Shown here one piece after another: positions 1 through 11,520 of a DNA stretch of 64,000 nt; position 1 is the stretch's first letter; each line of letters begins with the position of its first letter. The DNA is from Formicarius rufipectus (taxonomy: Eukaryota > Chordata > Aves > Passeriformes > Formicariidae): NCBI GenBank assembly GCA_013399695.1, contig VXAU01000197.1, positions 1,023,842-1,087,841 on the forward strand, written 5' to 3'. A program made the translations under genes and the position numbers. Below the pieces are notes generated by a model that was not told where the DNA came from, made no database searches, and saw only the letters and a list, made by a program, of their open reading frames with translations.

Positions 1-3000
1 CATCATTAGGATACACATACTGTTATTCAAAACTCAGTTTTTGGAATGGTTATTGACATCCTGCTGATCAACAAGCTGAAGCTTCTTTGCATGAGAGCAA
101 GAGTCATGGAAGGAATGTTCATTTATTTCAGTTTTCTAAATGGAGTTTGTTTAGAAAACAAAACTTGACAGTAACATACAATGGCAGAATCCTAACCACA
201 AGCCAAAGATCTGCAAAGTATCAAAAAGACCAGATAAAAATATTACCACAACTGTATGAAACACTATTAATGTTAGCACAGATAGGCATTTTTCTTGTAA
301 GTATTTCAGATTAGATGCATAGCAAAAGAACACTTATTTTCACTGGGCTATTAAAACAAATAAACAGATATACACAAGAAACAAAAGACTTCATATTTTC
401 AGCAATCTGATCTTTATGCCACTTTAACCTTCCACAGAAGACTACCAAAATATTAAGATTATAAATCAAAGCAAAGTCCAGAATAATAACAAAAATGCCT
501 ACACCAATACTTTGTGTTCTGTAGCACTGCTCAAAGAAAATCTATACCATTTTAAAGGAACAGTGGTTTTGTGAGACACTTCAACTGCATTTCCTATATA
601 TCTCCTGCTGATGCTGAGGGATTCCCCTTGAGGAGCCCAAATAAAACACCTAACACTAAGTCATGCCCGTGCTCACCTTTCTCTCCACATGAAGTCTTGC
701 ATGAGGCCTCCCTCTCTTTCCCAAAAAACAGCAAAGAGAAACTCCTGCAGTAGCCAGCTTATGGATGCTACTGGAGTGCTACGAGTGGTGTCTCATCAGT
801 ACACATCACAAGAAACTCAACCAACCACCAACACAACTCTTTCAACCATATGACAACTTCACAAAGTGACCAAAACCTTTTTCCCCTTCAATCTCCCACA
901 ATTAACCTCACAGGTGAAGTGCACAGTTGCCTATAAAGAAAACTCAACCCATCAACGAGCAATGCAAACATCCACCATGAGAGAGTTCCTCAAACTTCTG
1001 ATGTCTACATAGCATGAACAGCAACCACTTCCAGCACTGACCCACATGCCCAATTTCAGAAGCAAGTCTCCAAACACAGCCCTTACTTGGCACCCAGAAG
1101 AGAGAGGCTCCTTCAAAAATGTCCATTGAAACACTTGATGCAGCCTCAGACTGAGTCAGCCTCCAGAGAGGTCCATCTCTAGCCCTGATTTTATCTGCAG
1201 GCAGAGGTGTCTGCCCCTCCTACCTTGGAGCTACCCCAACTTCAGGGTCACATCTCAGACTCTCCTTCCCCAAGACAGTCAACATTTTATAAACCATATT
1301 GTAAGCCACTCTCCTTTCCTCTGGGGAGTCTCTGCAAGCTTTCCCACCCTGCATAGTGTTAAAAAGATTATTTTTCCATTTAAAACCTGCAAAGATAAGC
1401 CTACCCAATATCACTGTATACACCGAGCTCTCATCAAGCTGTGAATCCAGTAGCCATGGACACTGTTGATTAGTCAAACACTGCAATACAGTCTCTCAGC
1501 CACAGGATAATCCAGTAAAAGTCTGTGCCATCACTTCTGTCACTGTTCTGAAGAGCAGTTACTTAAAATTTTATCACTACATAACTCAAATTAAATAGAG
1601 AACATTTACTGTAATGAGAAGGTTCTGTGGAGGAATTCCAACTCATGGGTAGAACTCACACCACCAGAAGAGATGAAGAACATGCAATTAAATGATTACA
1701 AACGTTTCACTACCTCTAAATGCTCTACATTCATTGCAATGGAAAGACTCACAGCAACAAGGTGATATTTTTCTGTACAAAAACACTCCATGATCATTCC
1801 TTTTATTATATTAAGAGGAGAAAACCAACCAAGCTTAGAAAAGAGGCGTGTGTGATATACAAAGCCCAGATCCTGTGAAGCTATTTTTTGCTGGCCAGCA
1901 CTCCAAATTAAGCTACTGCTCAGCAACTCCAAGTCAGTCAACACCACTGCACCTCTAGGAATTCTTACAGGAATTACTGCACTAGATAACTCAAACTATT
2001 TCCAACTAAGAATGTAGGTCTTGGTATCAATCCCCTGAATAGTCCACTCTCAAGAATAACTGTGCAAAGAAGCACTGATGCCTCATTCTAAACCCCCAAA
2101 TTACTGAATTCTGAAAGAAATAAGGAAAAGAATGAATATTTTAAGTTCACCCTGACTGCACAATGTCAGGACTTGCCCCAAACTGATATACTGACTTCTT
2201 CCCTCTCACCTGCTTGCAATGCTTAAGCTGTAACTCTTCAGTAATGCACTTCAGAAGACAATAAATGCTTCACAACTCTTAAATAAACCACAAGGAGCTA
2301 AGCAGTAACTGTTCTGGAGGACAAAGGCCTCTTGGCAAGGCACTCGACTTCAAGCTGCCAATGGCTTTGCATAGCAGTAATGAGGCAAACAAAATGAATA
2401 ATAAAAATGAAACTGTGAAGGATACCTTGATGTTGTCCCTTTAACCTTCAGCCAACTTGAGATGTCATGCAAGCACTGAAACAGCCAAGAGATGACTCTG
2501 CTTAGGTGGGAAAATCTCAATTTCTCCCTGACCTACAAGTCCCAAGCTAATAGATTAAGGGTGCACTGGTGTGTATCCCCACAGCACCTCACAGAAACCC
2601 TGATGCAGCTTCTGAAACAAAATGCATGTGCTCTGAGATGCAGAAAAAAACCCAGACCTATAAATAACATCAACTGAAGCATGCAGAGAAGACTTTGACA
2701 ACCCAGTCAGAGACCTTACGGAACAAAAATCGCCAACTGCCTAAGAAAGCCATCACATATGAAGAGATGGCACACACTGCATGTAGCTCAGGAACAGAAA
2801 GGTCTTCCCTGTGCAGTATTAAGTGGAGAGTGAAACAGAGAACCTCAGCCCTGCCCACGTGTCCTCAGTTTATCTCACTGCTCTGTAATGTTGCCACCAC
2901 TACACAAGTGGTGAGTGAGAATTACTTTCTTGGGCCACTCAGTCTAAAATCTGTGACCTACTAAATATTACAACTCTGCTCTTTCTAAATATATCCTATG

Positions 3001-6000
3001 ATCAAAAAAAAAAAAAAAAATCACTCAGCTTGTCTCATGGTAATTAATATCAGCTGATTACAGAGAGTTAAGTCTTGCAGAATCAGACCAAGATACCCTT
3101 CACAAAGAGGTGTTTGGAGATAGTCAGAACTGCACATACTCAGGCTCACAGGTTTGCCTCAGCATATTACTGCTGGCAAACATTCTATATCTTATGCAAA
3201 ATGTGTGCACTTCATAAAACAGATTTAGGTATCTACACAAGCACCCACTCATCAGTTTTGTTCTAGGCTAACTCCTCAGAGGGCCTGATTTTGGAAGATA
3301 TGACAAGGCAGATCCCCTGATTTCATTGTGGGCAGCTTCTTGAAACCAACTTCAGCTGGCTCTTCCTTGGTTGGAACCAGTGCCATTGCCATCAGTTTTA
3401 TCTAGATTGGACAAAACCCATGTAACTACAAAGCAAAATATAAGGGTATAAACTCAGTATCAGCTTTCACAGAATTGGATGGAGTAATCAGGTTTTTTAA
3501 AAAAACAAACCCACATCAATAAAGCCAGTCACTTCAGAGTACAATGGTGCCTTACTTAGTTAAGATTCATTATTTTCATAAACAACCATTTGTTCCAACA
3601 GTGGTAGCAGTAATGGCAATCATGCAAGAAAATATGTATTCTTTGTAGCAATGAGGAGTGACTAAATATGAGCTTCAGTAACTAAATTGTTCTCTACAAG
3701 AGATTAAAATACTTAAACATGCCACCCAGAGATACATTCCTACTGGGTCTCTTGCAAGTTTTACTTAATTCCTGTGATTAACTGATATTCCAAGAAAGGC
3801 ATTTATTTTGGGTGGGTCAAACTGTTGGACTACCCTGAAACACAGCAGCAATCAATAAGTCTCACCAGGACTCCAAAATATTATTTTGTCTGATCAGTGT
3901 GCATAAATTAATGATGAGTAATAGATGCTATCCAGTTACTATTAAATAACTGGCCATTCACACACCACACAAAAAATGCCACTTCTTGAAAATGTGACTG
4001 CCAGAGGGTTGATCGTCAGGCTTTCAAATATTGGACAACACTAAACTGAGCTGTCTGTTCTTCGAATGCTACAGAAAACCAGTCACAAAAAGAACTGGAT
4101 TCACTAGACTCAGTTTCTTGTCTTATATACTATTCAAAATGTGACCTAAGCTGGTGCAGAAGATGCAGAACTCCAGAACCTCAGCAGACAGCACCGGCAG
4201 CAGCCTCACAGCTGGTTTTGGACTGCCTGTGAAACCCCAGGGCAGACGTGAAAAGGACAAAAAAGGAACAAAACACTTGCGCCACAGTTGGGATTTTTGG
4301 GTTTTGTTTTACGTGAGCTGAGTGAAATAAATCCATTTCATTATGTAAGTTGGCTGCTATTTTTTCAGATGCTCAGGTGGTTAACCACTCTCCTCCAGCA
4401 CACAGACCACATCCTACCTGGAATGTAAAAGAATACTTCAAGTTCTCCCTGTTCTTACTTTAATGCTTAAACACTGATGATGTTGCTAATGTCCTTTTCT
4501 GAAGAAAATATGCTTGTCAAGTAGCATGCATACTCTGTCTTACATTATGGAGCAGTTCTTCTAAAAATACATGGATTTTAATCTTAACAGAAATCTCGTT
4601 TCTAATTTCCAGGTGATTCATTAAGTCTGATAAGGTAACTGCATACAACACACCTGGAATTCCTTCCCTTTTCATACTGGTGCAACCCTACAGCTGACTC
4701 CTTCCTCCTTGTTCTGTAGGAACAGTGAAGAAAGTAAAACATTTGACCTAATCTTTTGGTTTTGGAGAGGACTGTGATGGATACAGGATGCCCTCACAAT
4801 ATGCAGTGATACTCTGGTTCAACTGGAGAGACAAGCCAAATGTAACCTCGCACTTTGCTGCCAAGCATTTGTTTACAACGTTTGCGTCAATGATTTATAC
4901 TCACACAATAAAATATTAAGAGCAACAAACCATAAACCTGGTAGCACAAGTCTCACAGGTTTTCCTTGCAGTCTGTCAATGCTGACACTAGCCAGGATGC
5001 ACCAGAAGCACTGCAGAAGTATTGTGTTTCATTACATAAAATCTAAAATCAAATACAGCAGCTTTGTTTTATAAAACTGTAATATGCACGCATATGGTCT
5101 TCAGTACAAGATACCTTCTCTAAACTGCAGTTTGTACAAAATTTCAAGTACAACAAAAGGCAGGAATTTTTTGCCATTTCTAGTGCTGTGTCCTAAACTC
5201 AGCATGATGGGAATTCCCCTCTATTTGTAGTTTTTACTGGTCCTTCCAGCTCTAAAGACTTGGTGAAACTGAAATCCATTGCAGATATTTAATAAATGAA
5301 TGTCAAAGAAGGCACTATTTTGCATCTATTTTAGCCAAACTGGAGGTCCAAACTATGGTCACATTAATTAGAATTCAGTTATTTATGTTGACAGCAAAGC
5401 AACCATGGCATAAAATTAAAATCGAAGTCAACTTCATGAAGATCACCAATGTAAAAAAAAATATATTCTCCACATCTCTGACCAATACACAAGGATAAAC
5501 CATGTAGTGAAACTATACAGCAGAACTATTGTTCTTCCAAACCTTGCCTTCCTAATACATTCCTTTAGCCAAGCAATGGGAAGATAAACCCATCTGCCTA
5601 ATGGAGCATATAATTTAAATATTTCAGAGAAGCATTTACAGAGATGTTGCTTAACATAGATTTCACAGCCATCCATCCAAATCTCTTGTATGACAAATAC
5701 CCCCGCACAGTTCACAACTCATTTTTCTGTACAAACTCGAAACTCTCCAGCCTTTGCAGTTCCTTTAGTCACTACGCATACCCTTTATTACAATTTTTTT
5801 CCAAAGCAGATTTAAAATGAAGCTGCATTTTTTTTTCCTTTTGCAGAGCCCTGCAACATTCCTAAAACCACTAAAATTTCAGATTTTACTACTGCACCAT
5901 GCACTCCTGCACAATTCTGTAAACAAAACATGCTGAAATCTATGGAACCTTAAAGGGCTAATGTACCTAACACAGACTGCAGCGCTCCCTCCACACGGAG

Positions 6001-6600
6001 ATGCAATCAGCCAATGTCAATATTCTGTCATTTAGAGTCATGATTTTTTACCATAAAGCATTCCCATTAATGCAAAACAGCAGGGTTGGGTTTGTTCCCA
6101 AAATAACTTTTATTTCGGGCTTAAGCTATTAGTATGATAACAGATCTTTACTAAAAAAAAAAAAAATCTGTTTAGGGTTTGTTGGTTTGTTTTTGTTTTT
6201 TTAACAACAAGGTATGAATCACATTTTGTATCGTGACCTACCTAAGGCACAACAGTACACCGTATAGCAAAGTGCATGTCACAAGAATTCCCCCTTCCAC
6301 ACACACAAACAAGTGCCTACATGAAAAAAGAAGGGAGAAAGTATACTGGGAGTGAACATTTCAAAGAGTTGACCAACTTCCACAAGCGTCACATTTTAAG
6401 CGTGTAACACAACATGGCAGGGAAAACGAGAAGAAAAAATATTAACCCCTAACTTTGGCTTTTAAGTCTATAATGTGAAAAAAAATAGGTTAGTTTTGTT
6501 TGGTCTTCGCTACAAGGAGCCTCATCTCCGACGCACGCCACAAATAACCTGAGCAATGACTTCCTGCAGGACATGAGGTGCCCATCATACTGCAGGATTA
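1..6600. other. Non-coding region, probable ARVCF intron 1
   Basis: No exon that I can recognise was found on either strand. The open frames here are under 100 codons and lack plausible splice context. In human and chicken the gene to the left of TANGO2 is ARVCF, transcribed away from TANGO2. This stretch would therefore be its first intron on the minus strand; that is synteny-based inference. The coiled-coil N terminus of ARVCF was looked for and not seen. Confidence 0.4.
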
Positions 6601-6689
6601 TTGCGATGTTGGTTTCTTTAGCCCGTGTGTGCGGCTTGCGGATGTGATCCAGACGCTCGCACACATCAACTCCCCGTTGCGTAGCTCAC

Positions 6690-7685
6690 AATAAACTGAT
6701 GGGCGCTGCTAAACCTGAACCAGCAACCTTTACCGAACAAAGAAGCCCAGCCCGCAAACCGCGATGCAGAATCACCCCAAAACGCGCTACACCCCGGCAG
6801 AACATCGCCGCGGGAACAGCCCAGCAACCTCAGCCATTCCCACAGCCCAGCGCCGTGCTCACCATCTCCTCCGCCTCCTGATTTCTCTGCCCTCCGCTTA
6901 TTTTCCTTGCTGCCGCCGCTGCTCGATTCAATGAGGCGGTGCACAAAAAAAAAAAAAAATTTAAAAAATTTTAAAAATAAAACCGGGTAGAAAGAGGGAA
7001 AAAGCCCCCCCCCAAGCCCTGAGCAGCGCGCTGTGCAGCGGCCGCGCAGCACGCCAGGCGCTCGCCCCGCGTCCCCCGGCACAGCGCCCGGGCTGCACCG
7101 GCTCCGCCCGCACCGGAGTCGCAGCCCGGCTGATTGCCCCCTCCCACCTCCACATTCCTATTTACAAAGGGTATCCAAGATCGTCTTTATCCAGCGGGGG
7201 TATGGAGGGAAGGAGGGGGAGGTGGGAGCAGCCATTAACCCTTTTCTTGCGTTTACCTTGCGCTACTGTGATTTTTCGCTCCGGTTTTGGAGCACACAGG
7301 GGGATCTCCCTTCTCTACAGAGCACATGGACTCGCTGCCCCCGGGCCGCGCTCTCGCACCCCACCTCGGCCGCTCGCCACCTCTGGAAGTTCGCGGTCCT
7401 CCTCACACCGCCCCTCAAAATAAAAAGCTCCACGGGCACCGCCAAAACCCGCGCCCCCTCCCCCAAACTACTGCCCGGGAAACAAGCTGAGCAGCCCGAG
7501 CGGAACCGCAGCAACACCGCCCTCCGAACTCATGTGCCTTTAGCGGGGTGTTATCAGAGCGCAGCGTTCGCACCTGCGGGGGCGCGGGGGGGACTCTCCG
7601 CCCCGCTCCGCTCCCGCGGCCCCGCGCGCGCCGCCGCCGCGGCTTTTCCCATTGGTCCGCCCCGCCGCGCTCGCGCCGGGCAACC
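6690..7685. promoter_or_regulatory. CpG island, probable ARVCF promoter (possibly shared with TANGO2)
   Basis: GC content and CpG density rise sharply near 6690 and climb to the assembly gap. A CCAAT box in reverse (ATTGG, 7651-7655) is followed directly by a GC box. Two good minus-strand splice donors lie in the island. One has intron GT at 6862-6861 (context GATG|GTGAGC) and the other at 7256-7255 (context CAAG|GTAAAC). Either could end a non-coding first exon of ARVCF. ARVCF and TANGO2 are head-to-head neighbours in human, so a bidirectional promoter is possible. The transcription start itself cannot be read from sequence. Confidence 0.6.
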
Positions 7686-8087
7686 NNNNNNNNNNNNNNN
7701 NNNNNNNNNNNNNNNNNNNNNNNNNNNNNNNNNNNNNNNNNNNNNNNNNNNNNNNNNNNNNNNNNNNNNNNNNNNNNNNNNNNNNNNNNNNNNNNNNNNN
7801 NNNNNNNNNNNNNNNNNNNNNNNNNNNNNNNNNNNNNNNNNNNNNNNNNNNNNNNNNNNNNNNNNNNNNNNNNNNNNNNNNNNNNNNNNNNNNNNNNNNN
7901 NNNNNNNNNNNNNNNNNNNNNNNNNNNNNNNNNNNNNNNNNNNNNNNNNNNNNNNNNNNNNNNNNNNNNNNNNNNNNNNNNNNNNNNNNNNNNNNNNNNN
8001 NNNNNNNNNNNNNNNNNNNNNNNNNNNNNNNNNNNNNNNNNNNNNNNNNNNNNNNNNNNNNNNNNNNNNNNNNNNNNNNNNNNNNNN
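7686..8087. other. Assembly gap (402 N)
   Basis: Run of N inside the CpG island. The true sequence is probably very GC-rich and may include a transcription start site. Confidence 0.99.
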
Positions 8088-8220
8088 CTGTCATTGCACG
8101 GCACGGCACGGCGGAGCTGGGGCGCTGTCATCATTGCACGGCACGGCGAGGCTGGGGCACCGTGACCATTGCACGGCGGGGCCGGGGCACGGCGGTGTCT
8201 GCACGACACGGCGGGGCNTG
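8088..8220. repeat. GC-rich minisatellite, 35-40 base period
   Basis: The word CATTGCACGGC recurs at 8092, 8132 and 8167, with similar GC-rich spacers built of CACGGC and GGGGC. The array runs directly out of the assembly gap, so its real length is unknown. One ambiguous base lies at 8218. Confidence 0.75.
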
Positions 8221-10617
8221 CTGCGCTGTCGGCAGTGCCTTGGGGCGCAGCCGGTGCCCGAAGTGCCGCGCAGGAGGGGCCGGTGCTGGCACAACAGCCA
8301 CGTGCGTCTGCCCATCGCGGCCGGCAGCTCTCAGCCATCGCCCTGATAACCTAAATAGCCTGAGCTTCCTGTGGGCCTATTTTATATCTTGTTATTTATT
8401 CCCTTCATTAAGGTGCCTCCTTGGAATCATTTCCTGTAGTTTTGCCCCCCTTCCCTAACCGTGGGTGGCAGAAGTGGCTCAGCATTCCAATGTCACTGTG
8501 CTGTCGACAAAGGCAGTGTCACTCCCCTGCCTCCCCTATGTATCTGTATTTTATACATTAAATTATTACATTAGTCCAGTTTACCACAGTGTTACCCTGA
8601 GAGGTCACATTGAGATACTTCTATACAGTAACAGCTAAATTATCTTCTGAAGTACCTTTTTGCCAAGCTAGCCCCCATCCCCACATTCTTTATTTTCAGA
8701 TGTGTTTCCTTGCATTTTCTGTCATTAAAAACGCGATTTATTGAACTGGGATGATTTAATTGGGCACGTCAGATGGTTTTGTAACAAATCAGTCATGCGA
8801 ATTATCCACTCATCTACTAAGCTACAGATTTTACTACTAAAGATCTTGCCTCATCTAGGCAATTGATAGAGATACCAAATTGGATCACAGCAAGAACTCA
8901 TCTCTAGAAAACTGGCTTCCTGATGTCTCTTTACAACCAGTTTTTGAGATCTTACAGTGAAAATATATTTAATCCATCTAAAGGGTGTTTTGTGCATTCC
9001 AAACAACATGCATTCCAGCACATAAAGACCAAAGTTTAAACAAATGTCAGTACTATTTTTGAGATTTACTCAGGACAATTTTACAAGCTTTTCACTGAGC
9101 TTCTGCATGTTTTTCAGCTTTCTCCAAAGAAGTTCTGCTCTGAACCAGTACTACTCTTCATTAAGATAAAGTGGACACAGAATCACAGCCTGCTTGGGAT
9201 GAAAGTATTCAAGTCTGACAAACAATGGGAGCTATACAGAGCTCCCCTAGAACAGGGTCTGAAAGGGACAATAACCACGCTGTTTTAGGGAGAACAAAAA
9301 GTAGACACAAGAACAGAAGGAAGAGTCTGAATGGCCACCAAATCCAGTATTCACAAATCCTTGTAGTGGACTGGGGTTTTTTTGAGGCATCCTAAAAGGC
9401 TTTTTAAATTACTCCAAGGTTATTGTAACCTCCCATACACAATAAAAATAACAGAACAAAAATAATTAAAAACTACCAAGTTATAAGCCTATGGACAATT
9501 TTTCTTCTTCTCATGGACATTACTGCTACTGACAGTATGCAGATTTATCATATGAAGATTTTTAATGGGTATTAATCATAGAAGGTAAATAATCTTTGGT
9601 CACTGTGATGAGTCTACTTTGAGCCTCAAAGAGAGTGACAGAAATAACAATACAGTATAATTAATGTGCATGCATTTTACCAATTTCAATGTAATGGAGA
9701 TTTGTATAATTTGTCTACTTATTCATCTGATAACTGTTTTAAATAACTCTCTGTCTGAAAGAATAAATACATCTTCGGTTTCTATGTATCAAGGTAATAA
9801 CTACAATCTACTATTGTATTTCAAAAGCAATAGTATGAAGAATGATGATCACATCCTCACCTAGTAATTGTCATTAGTAGATCTCAACAGACCTTGTGAA
9901 GGTCAACATGATCATCCCATTGATGATGGAGAAAGAAAGCATTGTAATGAACTTGCTCAATGTCAAGTGCCAGAGCAGTGGTAACAATTGACAATTGACT
10001 GCAGGTTTTCTGCATCCACGATGAAAGGTTTTGCCTCTCAAGCCATGTTACACATCCATGTACATCTGGGAGTTCTTTTAATTAGTATATCTTGTGCATA
10101 CTGTGTTTATCAGTGTTAGAACCTCGAAGAGTACTCAAGGTTTTTATGGTGTTTCTTTATAGGCTTCACCGTAAGAGACTTTGTAATTTACAGGCTCCAC
10201 TGAAACCCTCTAATGCCACCTGTGAAAAAATGTCAGAAATAAATTTTGAGATCTTGTTTGAAAAACACATGAACAAGTTAATATTTAATTGTGACTGGTG
10301 GCACCAATCCAATCTCAGCCTAAATCTGCATGTGCTTAATAACTGAAAGCAAGTTTGACATTGTCACTTGTATTTTCCTCAATCCTCAGGAAAGCTGTCC
10401 TGACTGGAATTTATCCCGCTGCAAGCTCAGGGCTCAGTGACTTTGGGGCCTTTCTGGAAGCAGAGTCTGCTGAATGTGTTCATGGGAACAGCATCCTAGA
10501 AGGCTTGGGAATTACTTCCAAACCTGCTAAGTGTCAACAGTCCAGGGGTGTATCTGTCCTTGGAGGTATGAGCCCTATGTAAGTCAGATCAAGCATTTTG
10601 TTATTATTTCCCACCTT
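8221..10617. other. Non-coding, no feature recognised
   Basis: GC-rich until about 8345, then ordinary AT-rich unique sequence. No exon, RNA gene or repeat family was recognised. Confidence 0.6.
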
Positions 10618-10785
10618 TGTAGAATTACCAAGGTTGGAAGAGGCCTTTAAGACCATCAAGTCAACATGGCACTACCACTGTAACCCCTAACCACATCACC
10701 CAGCACCAGACCTTAAACACCTCCAGGGGTGGTGACTCCACCATCTCCCTCGACAACCTATTCCAATGCCTGACCACCCCAATAC
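10618..10785 (-). mobile_element. CR1 LINE 3' fragment
   Basis: The segment reads like the reverse complement of a CR1 3' end: a degenerate version of the terminal octamer repeat, then AAGGTTGGAAGAGGCCTTTA, later CACCTCCAGGGGTGGTGACT and TTCCAATGCCTGACCAC. These words are characteristic of CR1 in sauropsids. The copy is diverged and truncated, and carries only the untranslated tail, with no reverse transcriptase. Its right edge is soft and may extend to about 10815. Confidence 0.85.
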
Positions 10786-10957
10786 CTAAGCTGAGTCTCC
10801 CCTGTCTCTGCTGGGGACACTGTGCTGGAAGCAGGTGGAGGCAGCTGAGGAGCAGCCCAAGGACTACGAGGTGCCTTCCCCAGTGTGCTGTGGCAGAGCT
10901 GGATATGGGGCTGTGTCTCACTGGTTCCTGACACCCCCCAGGCAGGGGCCCAGGGGA

Positions 10958-11290
10958 GGTGTGTCAGTGCAGGGGAAGGTGTGTGGATCCAGGGAAGGTG
11001 TGTGGGTCCAGGGGAGGTGTGTGGATCCAGGGGAGGTGTGTGGGTCCAGGGAAGGTGTGTGGATCCCGGGAAAGATGTATGGATCCAGGGCAAGGTGTGT
11101 GATCGAGGGGAAGCTGTGTGGATCCAGGGGAGGTGTGTGTGATCCAGAGGAAGGTGTGTGGATCAAAGAGAAGGTGTGCCAGTACAGGGGAAGGTGCGTG
11201 GATCACAGGGAGGGTGTGTGTCCCCAGGGCAGCCGTGCGAGGCCGGGGCGGTGTATGGTCCCCGGGGCAGTGTATGGACCCCGGGCCGGT
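10958..11290. repeat. 19-base minisatellite
   Basis: About seventeen diverged copies of a unit close to GGTGTGTGGATCCAGGGGA. Copies vary in GGATCC versus GGGTCC, and the array becomes GC-rich toward the right, where it merges with the CpG island. Because the period is not a multiple of three and stop codons are absent from the unit, several frames stay open on both strands. These are not genes. Confidence 0.9.
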
Positions 11291-11520
11291 GTGTGTCCNC
11301 GCTCCGGAAGCGGCGCGGGGGACGCGGCGTGCGGGCGCTGGGTGAGTGCGGGCCGGCCCGGGACCCGAAGCACGGAGGGACAGAGGGACCGAGGGCTGCC
11401 CTGCTCGGGCACGGCCCGGGGGCGCTTCATCCGTCCCGAGAGTGCCGGAGCGGGCCGGCCCCTGTGCGGGCAGGCTGCCTGTGCCCTCCCGGCCGCCGCC
11501 ACGGCCCACCCCGCCCAGGA
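11220..11520 (+). promoter_or_regulatory. TANGO2: CpG island with candidate TANGO2 non-coding first exon
   Basis: A short GC- and CpG-dense block. It holds a CCGGAAGC element near 11304-11311 that fits an ETS/GABP site, common in housekeeping promoters. About 30 bases downstream is a strong plus-strand donor, CTGG|GTGAGT, with intron GT at 11342-11343. A transcript starting here would splice to the acceptor before 17141. I infer that this could be TANGO2 exon 1. The island at 6690-8345 is the competing candidate. One ambiguous base lies at 11299. Confidence 0.45.

Noticed and set aside
6449..6664. 71 aa minus-strand frame near the first CpG island as an ARVCF coding exon
   Set aside because: The translation does not resemble the ARVCF N terminus and has no matching splice sites.
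7033..8458. Long open frames on both strands across 7033-8458
   Set aside because: They are open only because they pass through 402 undefined bases and a GC-rich, stop-poor CpG island. No domain is visible in the defined parts.
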